Source of the DNA: Rhododendron vialii
Lineage: Eukaryota; Streptophyta; Magnoliopsida; Ericales; Ericaceae
DNA: 64,000 nt
Reading direction: 5' to 3'
NCBI RefSeq assembly: GCF_030253575.1
Contig: NC_080568.1
Location: 2,063,501-2,127,500, forward strand
Shown: in pieces, positions 37,001-55,915 of the stretch
Layout of the letters: each line of letters starts with the position of its first letter
How positions within the stretch are numbered: the stretch's first letter is position 1
Program-made: the position numbers and the translations under genes
Notes under the pieces: generated by a model
The model's database searches: none
What the model saw: only the letters and a program-made list of their open reading frames with translations
What the model was told of the DNA's origin: nothing

Positions 37001-37180
37001 GGTATGGTTTGTTTTGGTTTGGAAAGTAGGACTTGATCAACCTACTGATACGCCTCGCACGTAAATGCTTTGTTGTTACTGAAGTCTTTTTTCTTCGAAT
37101 TGCAGAACCGATATTACGCAGCATTTTGGACAATGAGAAAGAAACCAATGGCAACGGTGAAGCAGCAAGGGACATCATGA
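25091..37180 (+). CDS. N2227 / CARNMT1-type histidine N-methyltransferase
   Basis: Eighteen exons join in frame to 492 aa: 25091-25182, 27285-27357, 28035-28078, 28549-28591, 28792-29016, 29183-29311, 30397-30468, 31196-31240, 31377-31456, 31624-31688, 31768-31834, 31943-32056, 35139-35212, 35724-35821, 35898-35957, 36066-36134, 36249-36302, 37106-37180. N-terminal helices (YPDAAEEDVKRYERSFRRLP) and KNSIFIFNMLQVFEPP match the N2227 family. GAGLGRL at 276-282 is the SAM-binding loop; DTAHN at 387-391 and YYAAFWTMRKK near the end are family signatures. Animal CARNMT1 methylates carnosine and histidine in some C3H zinc-finger proteins; plants are not known to make carnosine. Residues 95-202, rich in Ser and Cys, look like a linker. 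Exon 6 uses the acceptor at 29182; a nearer AG at 29166 would bring a stop. Confidence 0.93.
25230..25995. repeat. Degenerate tandem repeats in intron 1 of the methyltransferase gene
   Basis: The phrase GGGTTTGCNNTATTTGA, then GAAATTGGTGATTTTGATCT, ACTCCC and GAAGTACTACTA, recurs about six times (from 25259, 25339, 25460, 25577, 25704 and, partly, 25976) with a spacing of roughly 80-130 bp. Confidence 0.8.
26216..26488 (+). other. Unexplained 91-codon open frame in intron 1
   Basis: Open from after a TGA (26213) to TAG (26489), with no methionine start. The translation runs WSCKGSPYVHCRVDTSFVPG to EEPF-like then FLDRLIQ, and has a normal-looking residue mix. I do not recognise it. A captured organelle or transposon fragment is possible. 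Confidence 0.25.
32898..34376. mobile_element. 1.48-kb transposon with 8-bp target duplication in intron 12
   Basis: Ends CTATGATACACGGA and TCCGTGTATCATAG are perfect inverted repeats, continuing as imperfect GGATACGGG-type arms. ATTGTACC flanks it on both sides (32890-32897 and 34377-34384). The 8-bp duplication suits hAT; Mutator is possible. No transposase frame is present. A Stowaway MITE is nested inside. Confidence 0.85.
33559..33784. mobile_element. Stowaway MITE nested in the larger element
   Basis: Begins CTCCATCCATTCTATATTGA and ends CATTATGGAACGGAGGGAA, with TA on both sides. The arms pair, for example TTTCGTGTATAATTTTTCG with GAAAAAATTATACGCGAAA. Confidence 0.8.
34889..34993 (+). 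mobile_element. Solo LTR of a TRIM element in intron 12
   Basis: Matches, in opposite orientation, the terminal repeats at 60272 and 61118 (GTCCCACATCGGTTAATTAT, AAAACTAGTATATGAG, GCTTTAACA). CCAAC flanks both sides (34884-34888 and 34994-34998), consistent with a 5-bp target duplication and LTR-LTR recombination. Confidence 0.7.
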
Positions 37181-37814
37181 ATTCTCACATTCCATTGCAC
37201 AATCAAACTACAGCATTTTTCAGGATCATTGTCCTAAAAGGAACTTGATAGGAATATTGAAAGTTAATCATTGTTTCCTTAAAGTTATCGATATCATTTA
37301 TCGTTTCCCCACACCTTGAGGTGGTTTGAACATTTATCAACTAGGATATCAAGTGAATCCGTTAAACACGTGCTCTTTAGATTGCAATCTGTTGAAGGTG
37401 AATGATAGATAAGTACTCACATACATCTACATATGTGCTATGTAACTTCTTTTAAGGATTTGGTGTTGAGGCCATTGCATTGGATGTTATCTGCATCCTA
37501 TTACCGGATATTATCACCATCATCAGGCTCTGTTCGCTTTCGTCTCTCTGTAAATTCCTCAACTAATACAGGATCCAGACATGGTCCTCATATCGTCTTC
37601 GATGCCATTTTATTTCTTCCCAATCTCCTCAATTTCCTTAGATTGTCTATTCCACTCTCCTGTAGCGAATGAAAGGGTTACATATCCTGTTTTTCGGTAG
37701 ATTGGTTACCAAGGATGCACTTGAATTGTTACAATGAGCTAGGCTATGGTCTGCCACAACTTGGCCGATGACATGCCATGCCTTGACCGTCGGGCGTACA
37801 AGCATTTCGACAGG

Positions 37815-37990
37815 GCATCTTGGTCAATTTCTTGAGCATTCCTAGCACACGAATCACCTGAAGAGTGCCATGGAGGGATGTCCAAAGTTGATCGGGGCGA
37901 GAGCATCTTGGTCAATTTCTTGAGCATTCCTAGCACACGAATCACCCGAAGAGTGCCATGGAGGGATGTCCAAAGTTGATCGGGGCGAGA
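37815..37990. repeat. Tandem duplication, two 88-bp copies
   Basis: GCATCTTGGTCAATTTCTTG begins at 37815 and 37903; the two copies differ at one or two bases. Confidence 0.9.
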
Positions 37991-39084
37991 GCGAGGGTGA
38001 GGCGTTTGCCCATGCACAGGGAAATTGATTTAAATTGAAGTGAGATACGAGGCAAAAATCGATATATCTTATTCCGTGCATGCCAATCCTTCTACATAAT
38101 AAACGAAACAAGCAGAAGCTACAACAGATTTTTTTTTATTTTTTTTAAAGGGTTTGGAATGGAACATAGAGGGAAATTGTAAACTTTAGACCACTTATCA
38201 AGTTTTCTTAATAAAATGTTACTTTTGCCGATAAAAAAAAAAAAAAAAGAATCCCAAAAAAAGAGAGGGCGAAATGCAAATACGAGAATGTGACTCCAAA
38301 TTTTACCCTTTCTCGTACCTTCCTTCTTCTCCGTTTCCTGTACTCTTGATATCAATTCTTTGTCCCCCTCTATGTATTCCGCGAAATAAGTGATTCCGAA
38401 AGGTCATTGCTTGGAAAGTTTCGGGCAGGCTAAGGATGTGTAAATGCCTAAATGTGCAAGTCGTCAAAACAGGCACAATGGAGTGAACCATCTAGCATTA
38501 GGAAGGATGACTGATGTTTTGTCGAAGACTCACTCTTGTCACATAGATCGATAAACGCGCCTCTCGCATTATTCTGCGTGCCCAATAGTTCGGATGAACA
38601 AGATTTCGAGAAGGGTTAGAAATGTATGGGTTTTTAAATAACATAAGTCACCATATGGAACCCACAGGAAACCCATATAGTGAAGCTACAAAAAACGTAA
38701 TAGCGGTTTTCTATAATTTTTTTAGCTGCAAGCTAAAAACAACGAACCCGTGAGTCTCATCAAATGGAACCAATAGGAAATCCATATGGTGAAGCTACAA
38801 GAACCGTTATCACGAGATTTCCATATTAGTTCTTCAATCATGTCGCAGTCATCCGGACTAGGGTCATAAAAATAGATTGTTTTAACAGCCTAACAGTTTG
38901 GCATCAAAGAGCAAATCCTTAAGATGGGGATAATCAGAGTAGAGGAAAGCGGACTTTGAAGTAATCCGTACACTTTGAATTTGGGTATAGATGCATAATT
39001 TAGGTTTGGGTAGGGCAAATTGGGCAATCGCAAAACTCGGACCAACAAGTTTTGTCATTACTGGACAACATAGGAAATATCTAA

Positions 39085-39114
39085 AAAATAATAATAATAA
39101 TAATAATAATAATG
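39085..39114. repeat. (AAT)n microsatellite
   Basis: About ten consecutive AAT units. Confidence 0.9.
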
Positions 39115-39954
39115 CTACAGACACGCCTACCGGCCACTCCCCGACTAGTGAAGACCTCTGGGGGCACTACAGAAACACCACATTTAAAAAAATCTGTAAC
39201 AAAATGATACGACAATATATACAAACTTTCTTCGCAAAAAATACTACTCACATAAGAGTTAATAACCTGTCTACAAATACTAACAAAAACTATCGTAGTC
39301 ATATACAAAAGTTAGAAACAATGGGGGACTCGGATCCTCTGTCCGACTGGGTCTGTTCGAGTCTACTGTCCGACTCATATACAACGTCGTTTTGGGTGTT
39401 GAACAGCAAGATAAAAGCTTTCTCTTCATTTGATACTATGGTTCTCTTAGGGCTTTTTAGCCCTAGAGCTAAAAATTAATTATGATATTTTAGGATAAAA
39501 TGAAAAAAAAAAAATCTTAGTCCAAGTCTGTCGGTGGGTGAGTCTTGGAAACCGGAAAGAGGACAAAAAGGTAGGAGTAATTTAAAAAAAAAAATAATAG
39601 TCAGAATTTAAAAAAAAAACTCCGGAATTTTACAGCAGTAGGGGCACGTGCCCCCACTCGTCCCTTCATAAATTTGTCGCTGTCCCCGACCATTTCTCTC
39701 TCACATATTTGTAGGGACCATCCCACAATTAAATATGCGAGACTGACATATATGTAAGAGAGTAGTGGTCAGTAGTAATATACGTAGCATTGTTGTAAAG
39801 ATTTAAGGGCTCAATTGAGAATAAAATACTGTAGGGGCAGAAATTGTAGTGCAACCCTTGGTAAAAAATATAAGTTGTTCGGACGACTGGGATTGATCCA
39901 TCTTGTCAGATCCGATGGTCAGAAAGTTGCAAAACTTTTAGGAATTGTTTTTCA

Positions 39955-42074
39955 TCTCCCGCGCCTAACATATTTCTGTCAAATCTCCACCGTCGACCAA
40001 ACCCTAACCGTCGTTCGCCGCTGCCCGAGTCCGTTTCTCTCTCTAATCTCTCAGATCGCCACTTCCTTCGAAGCCAAGGTCATCTCTCTCCTCTCTCTCT
40101 CTCTACATATATATATTTGTACATGTATCTCTATCTGTCTGTCTATCTAGCTATCTATCTTCTCGCAGCTCGCACAAAACCTAATTTGTAGTTAAAACGA
40201 AGTGAATTTGTCAGTTAATTAACCACCATTTTTAGTTCAGTTTTGGAATTCTTGTTACTACTGCTATTCTTCGTGTAATGCTATGATTTTACTTGCAGCT
40301 GATCAACGAGGTCAGTGTGAGAAACTAAAGAAGATGACTAATTTAGCAAGCACTTGATCACAACTGAATAGGAATTTTAGTTCTCAAATATTTTGCGGAA
40401 TTATTCCTTTTTATGTTTTAGAGAAATTAGGTTTAAGTAAGCGAATAGCAACTATATCATGGTTGATATAGTTGCAGGAGTCTATCAATCGCAATATGGG
40501 CTTTAAGGGCATCATAACCGTGAACGATTCATAAACAAGTAGCAGGTAAGACGACCCTTTTTTTATTAATTTTTTCAATCTATTGAATGTTGTTCACAAA
40601 ATTGTCATGATTTTGGTTAAGGAGTATTATTTACATGTACGAACGATATGCCTACAACTAATTTGGGCTCAAAAGTTTGCATAGACGACACCGAACAACA
40701 TGGGACGAACGCACAATTGTATGCTTGGAGAGACAAATCTATATAGTGGGGCGCAATATACTTCCATATTGATTTTGGGGTTGTGGATATGACATTTTCG
40801 AAAAAAGTTTAGACCGGTGAAACTATAGAACTTTAAAAACATTAAAAAAACCTTATAAGAATACTACTCTCAGTACTCTGATATATAGTCTTTGAACAGG
40901 CTGAATCTCATTTCCTCATTAAATAGGCTGAGAAATCAAAAGCCTCCCTGGTGGCTTTCTTCGACTGCATGAAACTAAATGTACAGGATTTTTTATTTTG
41001 GAATGTGGGCAGGGTTTTCCATGCTTCATTTTCGTGGTCTCAAAATCATAAATTTTAAGGGAAAAGTGACAGTAGCAGTGTAGCAAGGTTCCAGCGCGAC
41101 CATGGTCGCACCAACCTAAGAAGCCTGACTTCAACGGAATTTCTTGTAAGATAGTCTAGAACTTGAATTTGTTTTGTTCGTAAGTTCCTAGAGACTTGAT
41201 TTATTGGTTTCCTATGTATTTCTGTAGCAGCACGTTGAGATATAACTGTGCTGATGAGCATGAGGTGGAAGTTGCTTTGAAGATTTGGTGATTTGATTTT
41301 CTCCTCTAGCCAGGTGGATATTCTGGCATGCTGAGAGTATCATGAACTGTTCAGATTTATTATTTCAAGGTCTCAGGATACTTAATTTGATTATAAGAAA
41401 AGCTGTATGCAAAAGCTGCTGGTTAGTCAGTTTCAGTGGCTATATTTTCACTTCTTTATCCATGTTAAATTTGCTTCCCCCTTTCTTCCACGTCTTCCCT
41501 CTGCTACATGCTGGTGTCATCACCCTTGTCAAAACTATGGGAAGTTGCTCTATGTGCTTAATAATTGTAATCAGTTTCTTGATTTCATGACTGCTCTCTG
41601 AAAACTGATTAGTGAAGCTATTAATAATTTTGATTTTGATCTCTGGCAGGGTTATCTTCGTAGCTTTGTAGCAATATAGCTTAATTGAAGTTCTAAATTA
41701 ATAGCAAAGTGTTTGTAGCGGAATGACAGTCAGATGCGGGACTGAACTCATTATAGGGTTCCAGTCACTGAAAACCGTTTCTTGGTGTGTTCATGTCATG
41801 CTCCATTTTCTTGGTACCTTTTGGGTGTATATCCTATTAGATCATGAGAACAAGGCTTTAATTGAGACCTAGAGGGAATTCATTTAACCATTTTCCTATT
41901 TCCATATAATTTCTTATTCTTTCAGGTTTTAGGTATAGTTTCTTACTCTTTGTTATGGCAAGCACGAAAGGATAGTAATTAGATCGTATTCATCCGCCAG
42001 AGATGGCCATTGTTTGAAGCAGTTCATAGTCTTTACTTCTTTATTATGCCTTGAGGTGGTGTTCAACAACTAGA
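39955..42074 (+). promoter_or_regulatory. Promoter and probable 5' UTR exons/introns of the repeat-protein gene
   Basis: AAACCCTAA (telo-box) at 39999-40007 sits in a CT-rich leader. AAGCCAAGGTCATC near 40078 could be a first-exon donor, followed by (CT)n, then an acceptor TTACTTGCAG near 40299. No protein frame longer than about 110 codons appears before 42075, so this stretch is read as leader and introns. Confidence 0.35.
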
Positions 42075-45000
42075 ATGGTTTCACAGGTCAAGCTTCTTGA
42101 GAGACTCACATTCCACATCTCTCTCTCCCCTCTTCAACTTATGCCACCAGATTTTCCTGTTACTCATGGATGTAGACTTGAAACGAACTGTAAGATGAGA
42201 TTCCTTTTACCCATTTTCTTCTTAATATGTACTTCTTTCGTAGAAGTGTTTTTCCGTTCAAATGCCTTTCAGTTTCCACTTTTGGAATTCTTTTTATAGA
42301 TTCAGTTTCTTCTAGAAAGAAATGTAGCTGTCGTGGTCCATGATCAACATGATCTCAATCTCAGCCGCAGTCGTGAGGTACTTTTACCAAATGCAAAGGC
42401 AGGTCTTAAAGAAAAAGAGAAAGAAAAAGCAAGCTCTTCTGGCAAGGGAAAGACAAATGCAACAAGTCAACAAGTGGTATGATTTTCCAACGAATTTTTT
42501 TAAAGTTCCCTTGTCTTTTAGTTTATTGAGGAAGCATGAAAAGTAAATCATGGTGTAAATATAAAGTGTGAGACTGGAATCTTTGTGCTTCCAATCTAGC
42601 CATTGTGTATAGTGTTCGTATAAAGTGTGAGACTGGAATCTTTGTGCTTCCAATCTAGCCATTGTGTATAGTGTTCGTATAAGCACGCTGCTTCCTAAAA
42701 CCAACATGATAATTTTTATATGCCTTTCGAATTGCGAGAACAAGAAAGGATAGTAGAAGAAGAAGGAATAGTAGTTGAAAAGATATTTATTATGATGTAC
42801 CTTAAAAAGAGAGCAAAATGAACCAAAATGAAAAGAAGAAAGGGGAAATTGAATGCAGAAAAGAGAGAAGAAAAGGACAAAAATTGATATTTGCGATGAC
42901 AGGAAAAAGAACCATATTTAAGAAAGAAACATTAGCCATAGCACACAATGGATAGGTTTGGAGAGAAATTATGTTATTCATCCATGTGTGGTTGGTTATT
43001 CATGTACATATATTTGATATTCATGTTTTAGGCATCCAATAATGATGTTATTTCAAAAGCTGCTTTGGCTCAACGTGCACGACGACAACGAGAAAGAGAC
43101 GCAAAGCGGCAACTGGCAAAACGTACACACCAGGAACGAGAGGAATCAGGAGAATGTATGCAACCTACACAACCTAGATTCTTTCCTGCTTTAATACCAA
43201 GCCGCCGCCGCCGCGCACTCCTTGAACGGGCAAAAATGAAGGCAATAAAAGTGAATGCCATTCAATCAACGTCACTATCAACTGAAAAAATTGAAAACGC
43301 ACCACAACAGACAGTGGTTACAAAGGCGCTGGCGTCATCATCAACGACTGCTGTCCTTTCGCAATCAACATCTCTATCAACCGAAAAAACTGAAAATGCA
43401 CCACAACGGACGGTGGTTACAAAGGCTCTGGTGTCATCATCGACGACTGCTATCCTTTCGCAAGAGCCAAATTTTGTGCATAATCCTATCAATGGAAGAA
43501 GTCTACCATTGGTGAGAAATATGCTTAGTCAACCTAAACGATCTGAGTTACATTCTTTGCCGCCTCCGCGAAATCTTGGAATAGAACCAGGAAGAAAAAT
43601 AATTCAGCAAGGGTTACATTTTAAGGCTCTTGGGGGGCCTTCTTCAAGCACCCCTTGGAATTTCTCACTGAGCAATAATGGTGGAAACAAGCATCTCATT
43701 AACCCTGGTCACAGATTTAAGATGGAATTAGGTAGGGGAAAAGTTCAGGACAATATGGGGAAGTATGCTAATTGTCCTCAATTGAGACAGTGCCCTCTCA
43801 AGCCAGAAATTTGCCTTAAACAAACTCCGATGCAGCCGAAGTATGTTCATTTTGTTCCTGTGGCAACGACAAATTACAGGGCTCCAGTGATGACATTTCC
43901 ATACGGTGGGTCGTCAGTTCGTGATTCTCTTGGCAAACCTGGTATTTCCTTGCATTCTGTTCAATCCACTTGCCATATGGGTACAGCGGATGTTCCTCGT
44001 TCAATTGGTTCCAAGGGTTCTGATGATAAGCAGAGGACATTCCCACACGGTGGACCGTCAGTCCGCCATTCTCTTGGCAAACCTGGTATTGCCTTGCATG
44101 CTGTTCAATCTGATTGCCATGAGGCTACAGCGGAGGCTCCTCATTCAATTGGTTCCAGGGAGTCTGATGATAAGCAGAGGGATTTTCTTGGCAAACCTGG
44201 TATTGCCTTGCATGCTGTTCAATCTGATTGCCATGAGGCTACAGCGGAGGCTCCTCATTCAATTGGGTCCAGGGAGTCTGATGATAAGCAGAGGGATTCT
44301 CTTGGCAAACCTGGTATTGCCTTGCATGCTGTTCAATTTGATTGCCATGAGGCTACAGCGGAGGCTCCTCATTCAATTGGTTCCAGGGAGTCTGATGATA
44401 AGCAGAGGACATTGCCACACGGTGGACTGTCTATCCGCGATTCTCTTGGTAAACCTGGTATTGACATGCATGCTGTTCAATCTGATTTCCATAAGGCTAC
44501 AACAGAGACTCCACATTCAATTGGTTCCAAGGGGTCTGAGGATAAGCAGAGGACGGAATGGTTTTTTTGCCTACCAAACTTGTTGAAGCAACTTGATGAG
44601 TCTGATCAAAGGGATTACAAAGAAAGTAAGTCTTTTGAATTCTAGTGAGATAAACAGTAAGTTTACTTTCACGTTTTAATTTTTTCTTACGTTTCTGCCT
44701 GGTCTTTTGTTTCATGTGATCTATTTAGGGCTTCTGCATTTGCCTCCAGCTGAACTTAGCCGGCATGCGTTTGAGTTGGAGAAAAGAGCAGTCCAACTAA
44801 CAATAGAGGAAGGTAATGAGGAGTGTGGACCGTGGATCTTTCTACGTTTGTTGTGTTTTCCGCTTTTCTTTCTTGCATAAGTTCAATAACGGGAAACAGA
44901 AATTTCCTATCGTTCGTGGAAGTATAGTCGGTTAACAAATCTGTTTTGGTGCTTTAGGACAACTTTAAACTATAAATTCAGCTTTTGGTCTTGACTCACT

Positions 45001-45939
45001 AGGAGAATAATGAGGTTTTCTAGTATATAACAACTTGAACCTATTACCTTGAACTATTTTGTTCATGTTGTGACCAATTATTGACTTCTTGATGTGTTGT
45101 GAAGGTTTTCTGATGCAAGGTTAGAATTAGTGCGACTGTGCTGGAGTGCGACTTTTCATTGCTTAGAAGTAGATTGTCTTATCTATTTGAAGAACACTGA
45201 GCACTCTAGGTGCCTTATAATTCTGTTCCATCAACCTACCTCTCATATGGGGAGATGCATGCTCGACCCAACCATGAAGCAGAAGAGCAGATATTAGTGG
45301 TTGATTGAATTAAATCACTTCGACTTTAAAAGCAAAACGTTGTACGTCACTTGAAACGATGTACGTACTCATGCCTCAATACTTAATGTCCAAATTATCC
45401 ATCTTCCTTATCCAGGAGATCATGCGTTCATATGATACTTCATTATGGCAATGCCAATAATCAATAGTTTTAGGGCACGTTTGATTGTAGGATTAGAAGA
45501 GTGGGAATAAGGAATGGGAACATAGGGGCCCACATCTTCCCTCATTTTCATAGTACGGTGTTTGTGGGCACTCACAACTAAGGGTTGGATAGGACATGCT
45601 TGAACTATTTGTCCATTTAGGGGACGGGGGATTAGCTAATATCACGGGGAGGGTATCACAGGGAGGGTGGTATTAGCTAGTCCTCCCTCTCCTGATCAAT
45701 ATTCTTCACCCCCTTGAATACATCTTGTGAAATCATACGCCTGCGGTGTCACCCAGAATCTCAATTGATGTTTCTTATGCCATGTAGAGGCAATATTTCC
45801 ATTTGATGTGGATTAACTGTGCTGTCTCCATAAGTTAGTTATGCTTTTCTTTATCTCTCTGACAGGAAAAGAAATGCAACGGGTGCAAGATCTGAATATT
45901 TTGGGAAATGTGGTCGACTATTTTAACCATTGTAAATGA
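42075..45939 (+). CDS. Unrecognised plant protein with internal tandem repeats
   Basis: Exons 42306-42476, 43032-44625, 44729-44812 and 45866-45939 join in frame. A 4-codon first exon 42075-42086 (MVSQ) would give 644 aa, but the start is uncertain because exon 42306 has no methionine. Features in order: a Lys/Ser-rich segment (KEKEKEKASSSGK); a strongly basic stretch AALAQRARRQRERDAKRQLA, likely helical and possibly nuclear; two copies of a 35-aa TSLSTEK...SSSTTAxLSQ repeat; and five copies of a 38-48 aa SLGKPGIALHAVQSDCHEAT repeat (nt 43900-44560). The C-terminus, LHLPPAELSRHAFELEKRAV then IEEGKEMQRVQDLNILG, looks conserved and alpha-helical, which argues for a host gene. No enzymatic motif seen; function unknown. 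Confidence 0.7.
42562..42679. repeat. Tandem duplication, two 59-bp copies, in an intron
   Basis: TAAAGTGTGAGACTGGAATC begins at 42562 and 42621; the copies are essentially identical. Confidence 0.9.
43900..44560 (+). repeat. In-frame coding tandem repeats (38 or 48 codons)
   Basis: Five units, three with a preceding PHGGxSVR block (144 nt) and two without it (114 nt). The middle three are almost identical in nucleotide sequence (CTTGGCAAACCTGGTATTGC), the outer two diverged. Confidence 0.92.
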
Positions 45940-47312
45940 CTCACATACTCCATCCAGTCGAAGAACTGAAAACTAACAAAGGTACTTTCGCTGCATTGTG
46001 TTGACGACGAGATGCATTGAGTCGAGTTTGTTAAGAGGAGTTGGATGCTGGGGATGTCGACTTCTTTGAGCATGGCTTGCTGCTTCAACAAGTTTTGGCA
46101 GCTTGGGAAAAAGTTGCTCTGGCTTCCTCATAATTTTTCAACTCTCAGAAATGTTGTGTAGAGCATTGAATGACCCTTGGATACTCTTTTGGGGATGTCG
46201 ACTTCTTTGAGCATGGCTTGCTGCTTCAACAAGTTTTGGCAGCTTGGGAAAAAGTTGCTCTGGCTTCCTCCTAATTTTTCAACTCTCAGAAATGTTGTGT
46301 AGAGCATTGAATCACCCTTGGATACTCTTTTGGGCAGGCACTCATTAGTACCTAATACTAGTTTTTGAATGTAAGCATCTCTCAAGCAGGTTTTGAATGT
46401 ATTCGAACTCTTAGAGCTAATGAAATGAGTTTGATGCTTGTGCTTGGTTGTGCAAGTCTCCATTCCCCCTTTTCTTTCTTCTTCTCCAAAAACCTCTCTT
46501 TCCCAACTACTACAAAAAGTTACATGAAAAGATTGACATGACCTAAATGCATAATGCATGAGATTTTCTGTACCAGATCAAATTTGCACATCTCAATTAA
46601 TAAAGTTAAGAGGAGATAATGACTGAACAAACTACAGTTTGAGCCCAAAATAGTTTTGTTGTTGCCGTAGGCATGAGTACTAAACACTTCTGAATAATAG
46701 TACATTTGAAGTAAGGTTTTGAATACCGTACCAGCTAAAGTATCTTTTTTTTTTTTTATACGGCACACACCGATAACGGTGAGAGATTGGATACTGTTCG
46801 AATTTAGCGCTATTAGTGTTGAAAGTGTATGGTTTTTTTTTTCTTTCCTTAAAGACAAAAGAGGGAGTGCAGATAACAGAAAAGGGAGTGTGAATATCAA
46901 TTTATTATTTGTTTACGCAAAATAAAATAAAAAATGGGTACCAACCAGTGTTTGAACTAAAACAAAATCAAATTATTATGATATTGAATTTGGTCAAAAC
47001 GATTCTTCTCGGGTAAATCACTAATCAAGGCAAAAATGGGTTAAATTGTTCTATTGAGCGCCCACTCTGTTAAAATTCTTATTTTTAAAGTATTTATTTT
47101 TCACTTTATGAGATAAATATTCTCTCATAATATACATCAAATAAAGATCAACTTTCAACTCATACCCGAATTCGAATTGGATCCCAGCCCACCAACAGAA
47201 GACCCAGAACTTTCAAAATCGAAACAACGTCAAGGATCTACGACAACGGAACAGACAAGTCAACACAACACACTGAATCCTCTCACAAACTACCACGTGT
47301 CACTTCTTCCTA
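45940..47312. other. 3' flank of the repeat-protein gene and intergenic spacer
   Basis: Contains a two-copy 141-bp tandem duplication (46051-46332), then AT-rich sequence. No gene seen. Confidence 0.5.
46051..46332. repeat. Tandem duplication, two 141-bp copies
   Basis: GGGATGTCGACTTCTTTGAG begins at 46051 and 46192. The two copies differ at only a few positions (for example CTCATAAT versus CTCCTAAT). Likely in the 3' UTR of the upstream gene. Confidence 0.9.
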
Positions 47313-47331
47313 CGTGTCCCCCCTCCATTGG
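47313..47331 (-). promoter_or_regulatory. ER stress response element (CCAAT-N10-CACG)
   Basis: On the minus strand CCAAT is followed by exactly ten bases and CACG, the plant ERSE-I spacing recognised by NF-Y with bZIP28-type factors. It lies about 50 bp upstream of the TATA box of an ER chaperone gene. Further ACGT cores, CCACGTGT (47293-47300) and CCACGTGG (47353-47360), flank it. Confidence 0.75.
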
Positions 47332-47379
47332 CCCAACCCCTCCATTCACTTCCCACGTGGTCTCCCCCACGACCCCCCC

Positions 47380-47387
47380 TATAAATA
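47380..47387 (+). promoter_or_regulatory. TATA box of the HSP70-17 gene
   Basis: TATAAATA about 195 bp upstream of the start codon, followed by a CT-rich leader. Confidence 0.75.
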
Positions 47388-47582
47388 CCACTTGAATATT
47401 CCACCGCCTTCCTCCTCATCCTTCTCCTTCTTCTTCTCCAAAAACCTCTCTCGCTCTCTCGCTCTCTCTCTAACGTTTTCCCTGCCGCTCCACCCTACTC
47501 CCACATTCTTCTACTGTGATGTCGTTCTAGATTCGGCTGCTTCCATTGATGCCATTCATGCAAACGAATCCCTGAACGCGAA

Positions 47583-55915
<8,333 letters not shown>

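Larger units (their letters stand above)
37181..39954. other. Intergenic region
   Basis: Holds probable 3' UTR of the methyltransferase gene to about 37700, an 88-bp tandem duplication (37815-37990), a degenerate direct repeat (ATGGAACC...AGCTACAA at 38654 and 38763) and an (AAT)n microsatellite. Short frames such as 37739-38017 minus arise from the duplication. No gene seen. Confidence 0.5.

Noticed and set aside
37739-38017. 92-codon minus-strand frame with an internal repeat
   Set aside because: Produced by the 88-bp tandem duplication; no family resemblance.
43906-44586. 226-codon frame overlapping the repeat region
   Set aside because: Alternate frame of the tandem repeat; stays open because the repeat unit is a multiple of three. 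The splice phases support the other frame.
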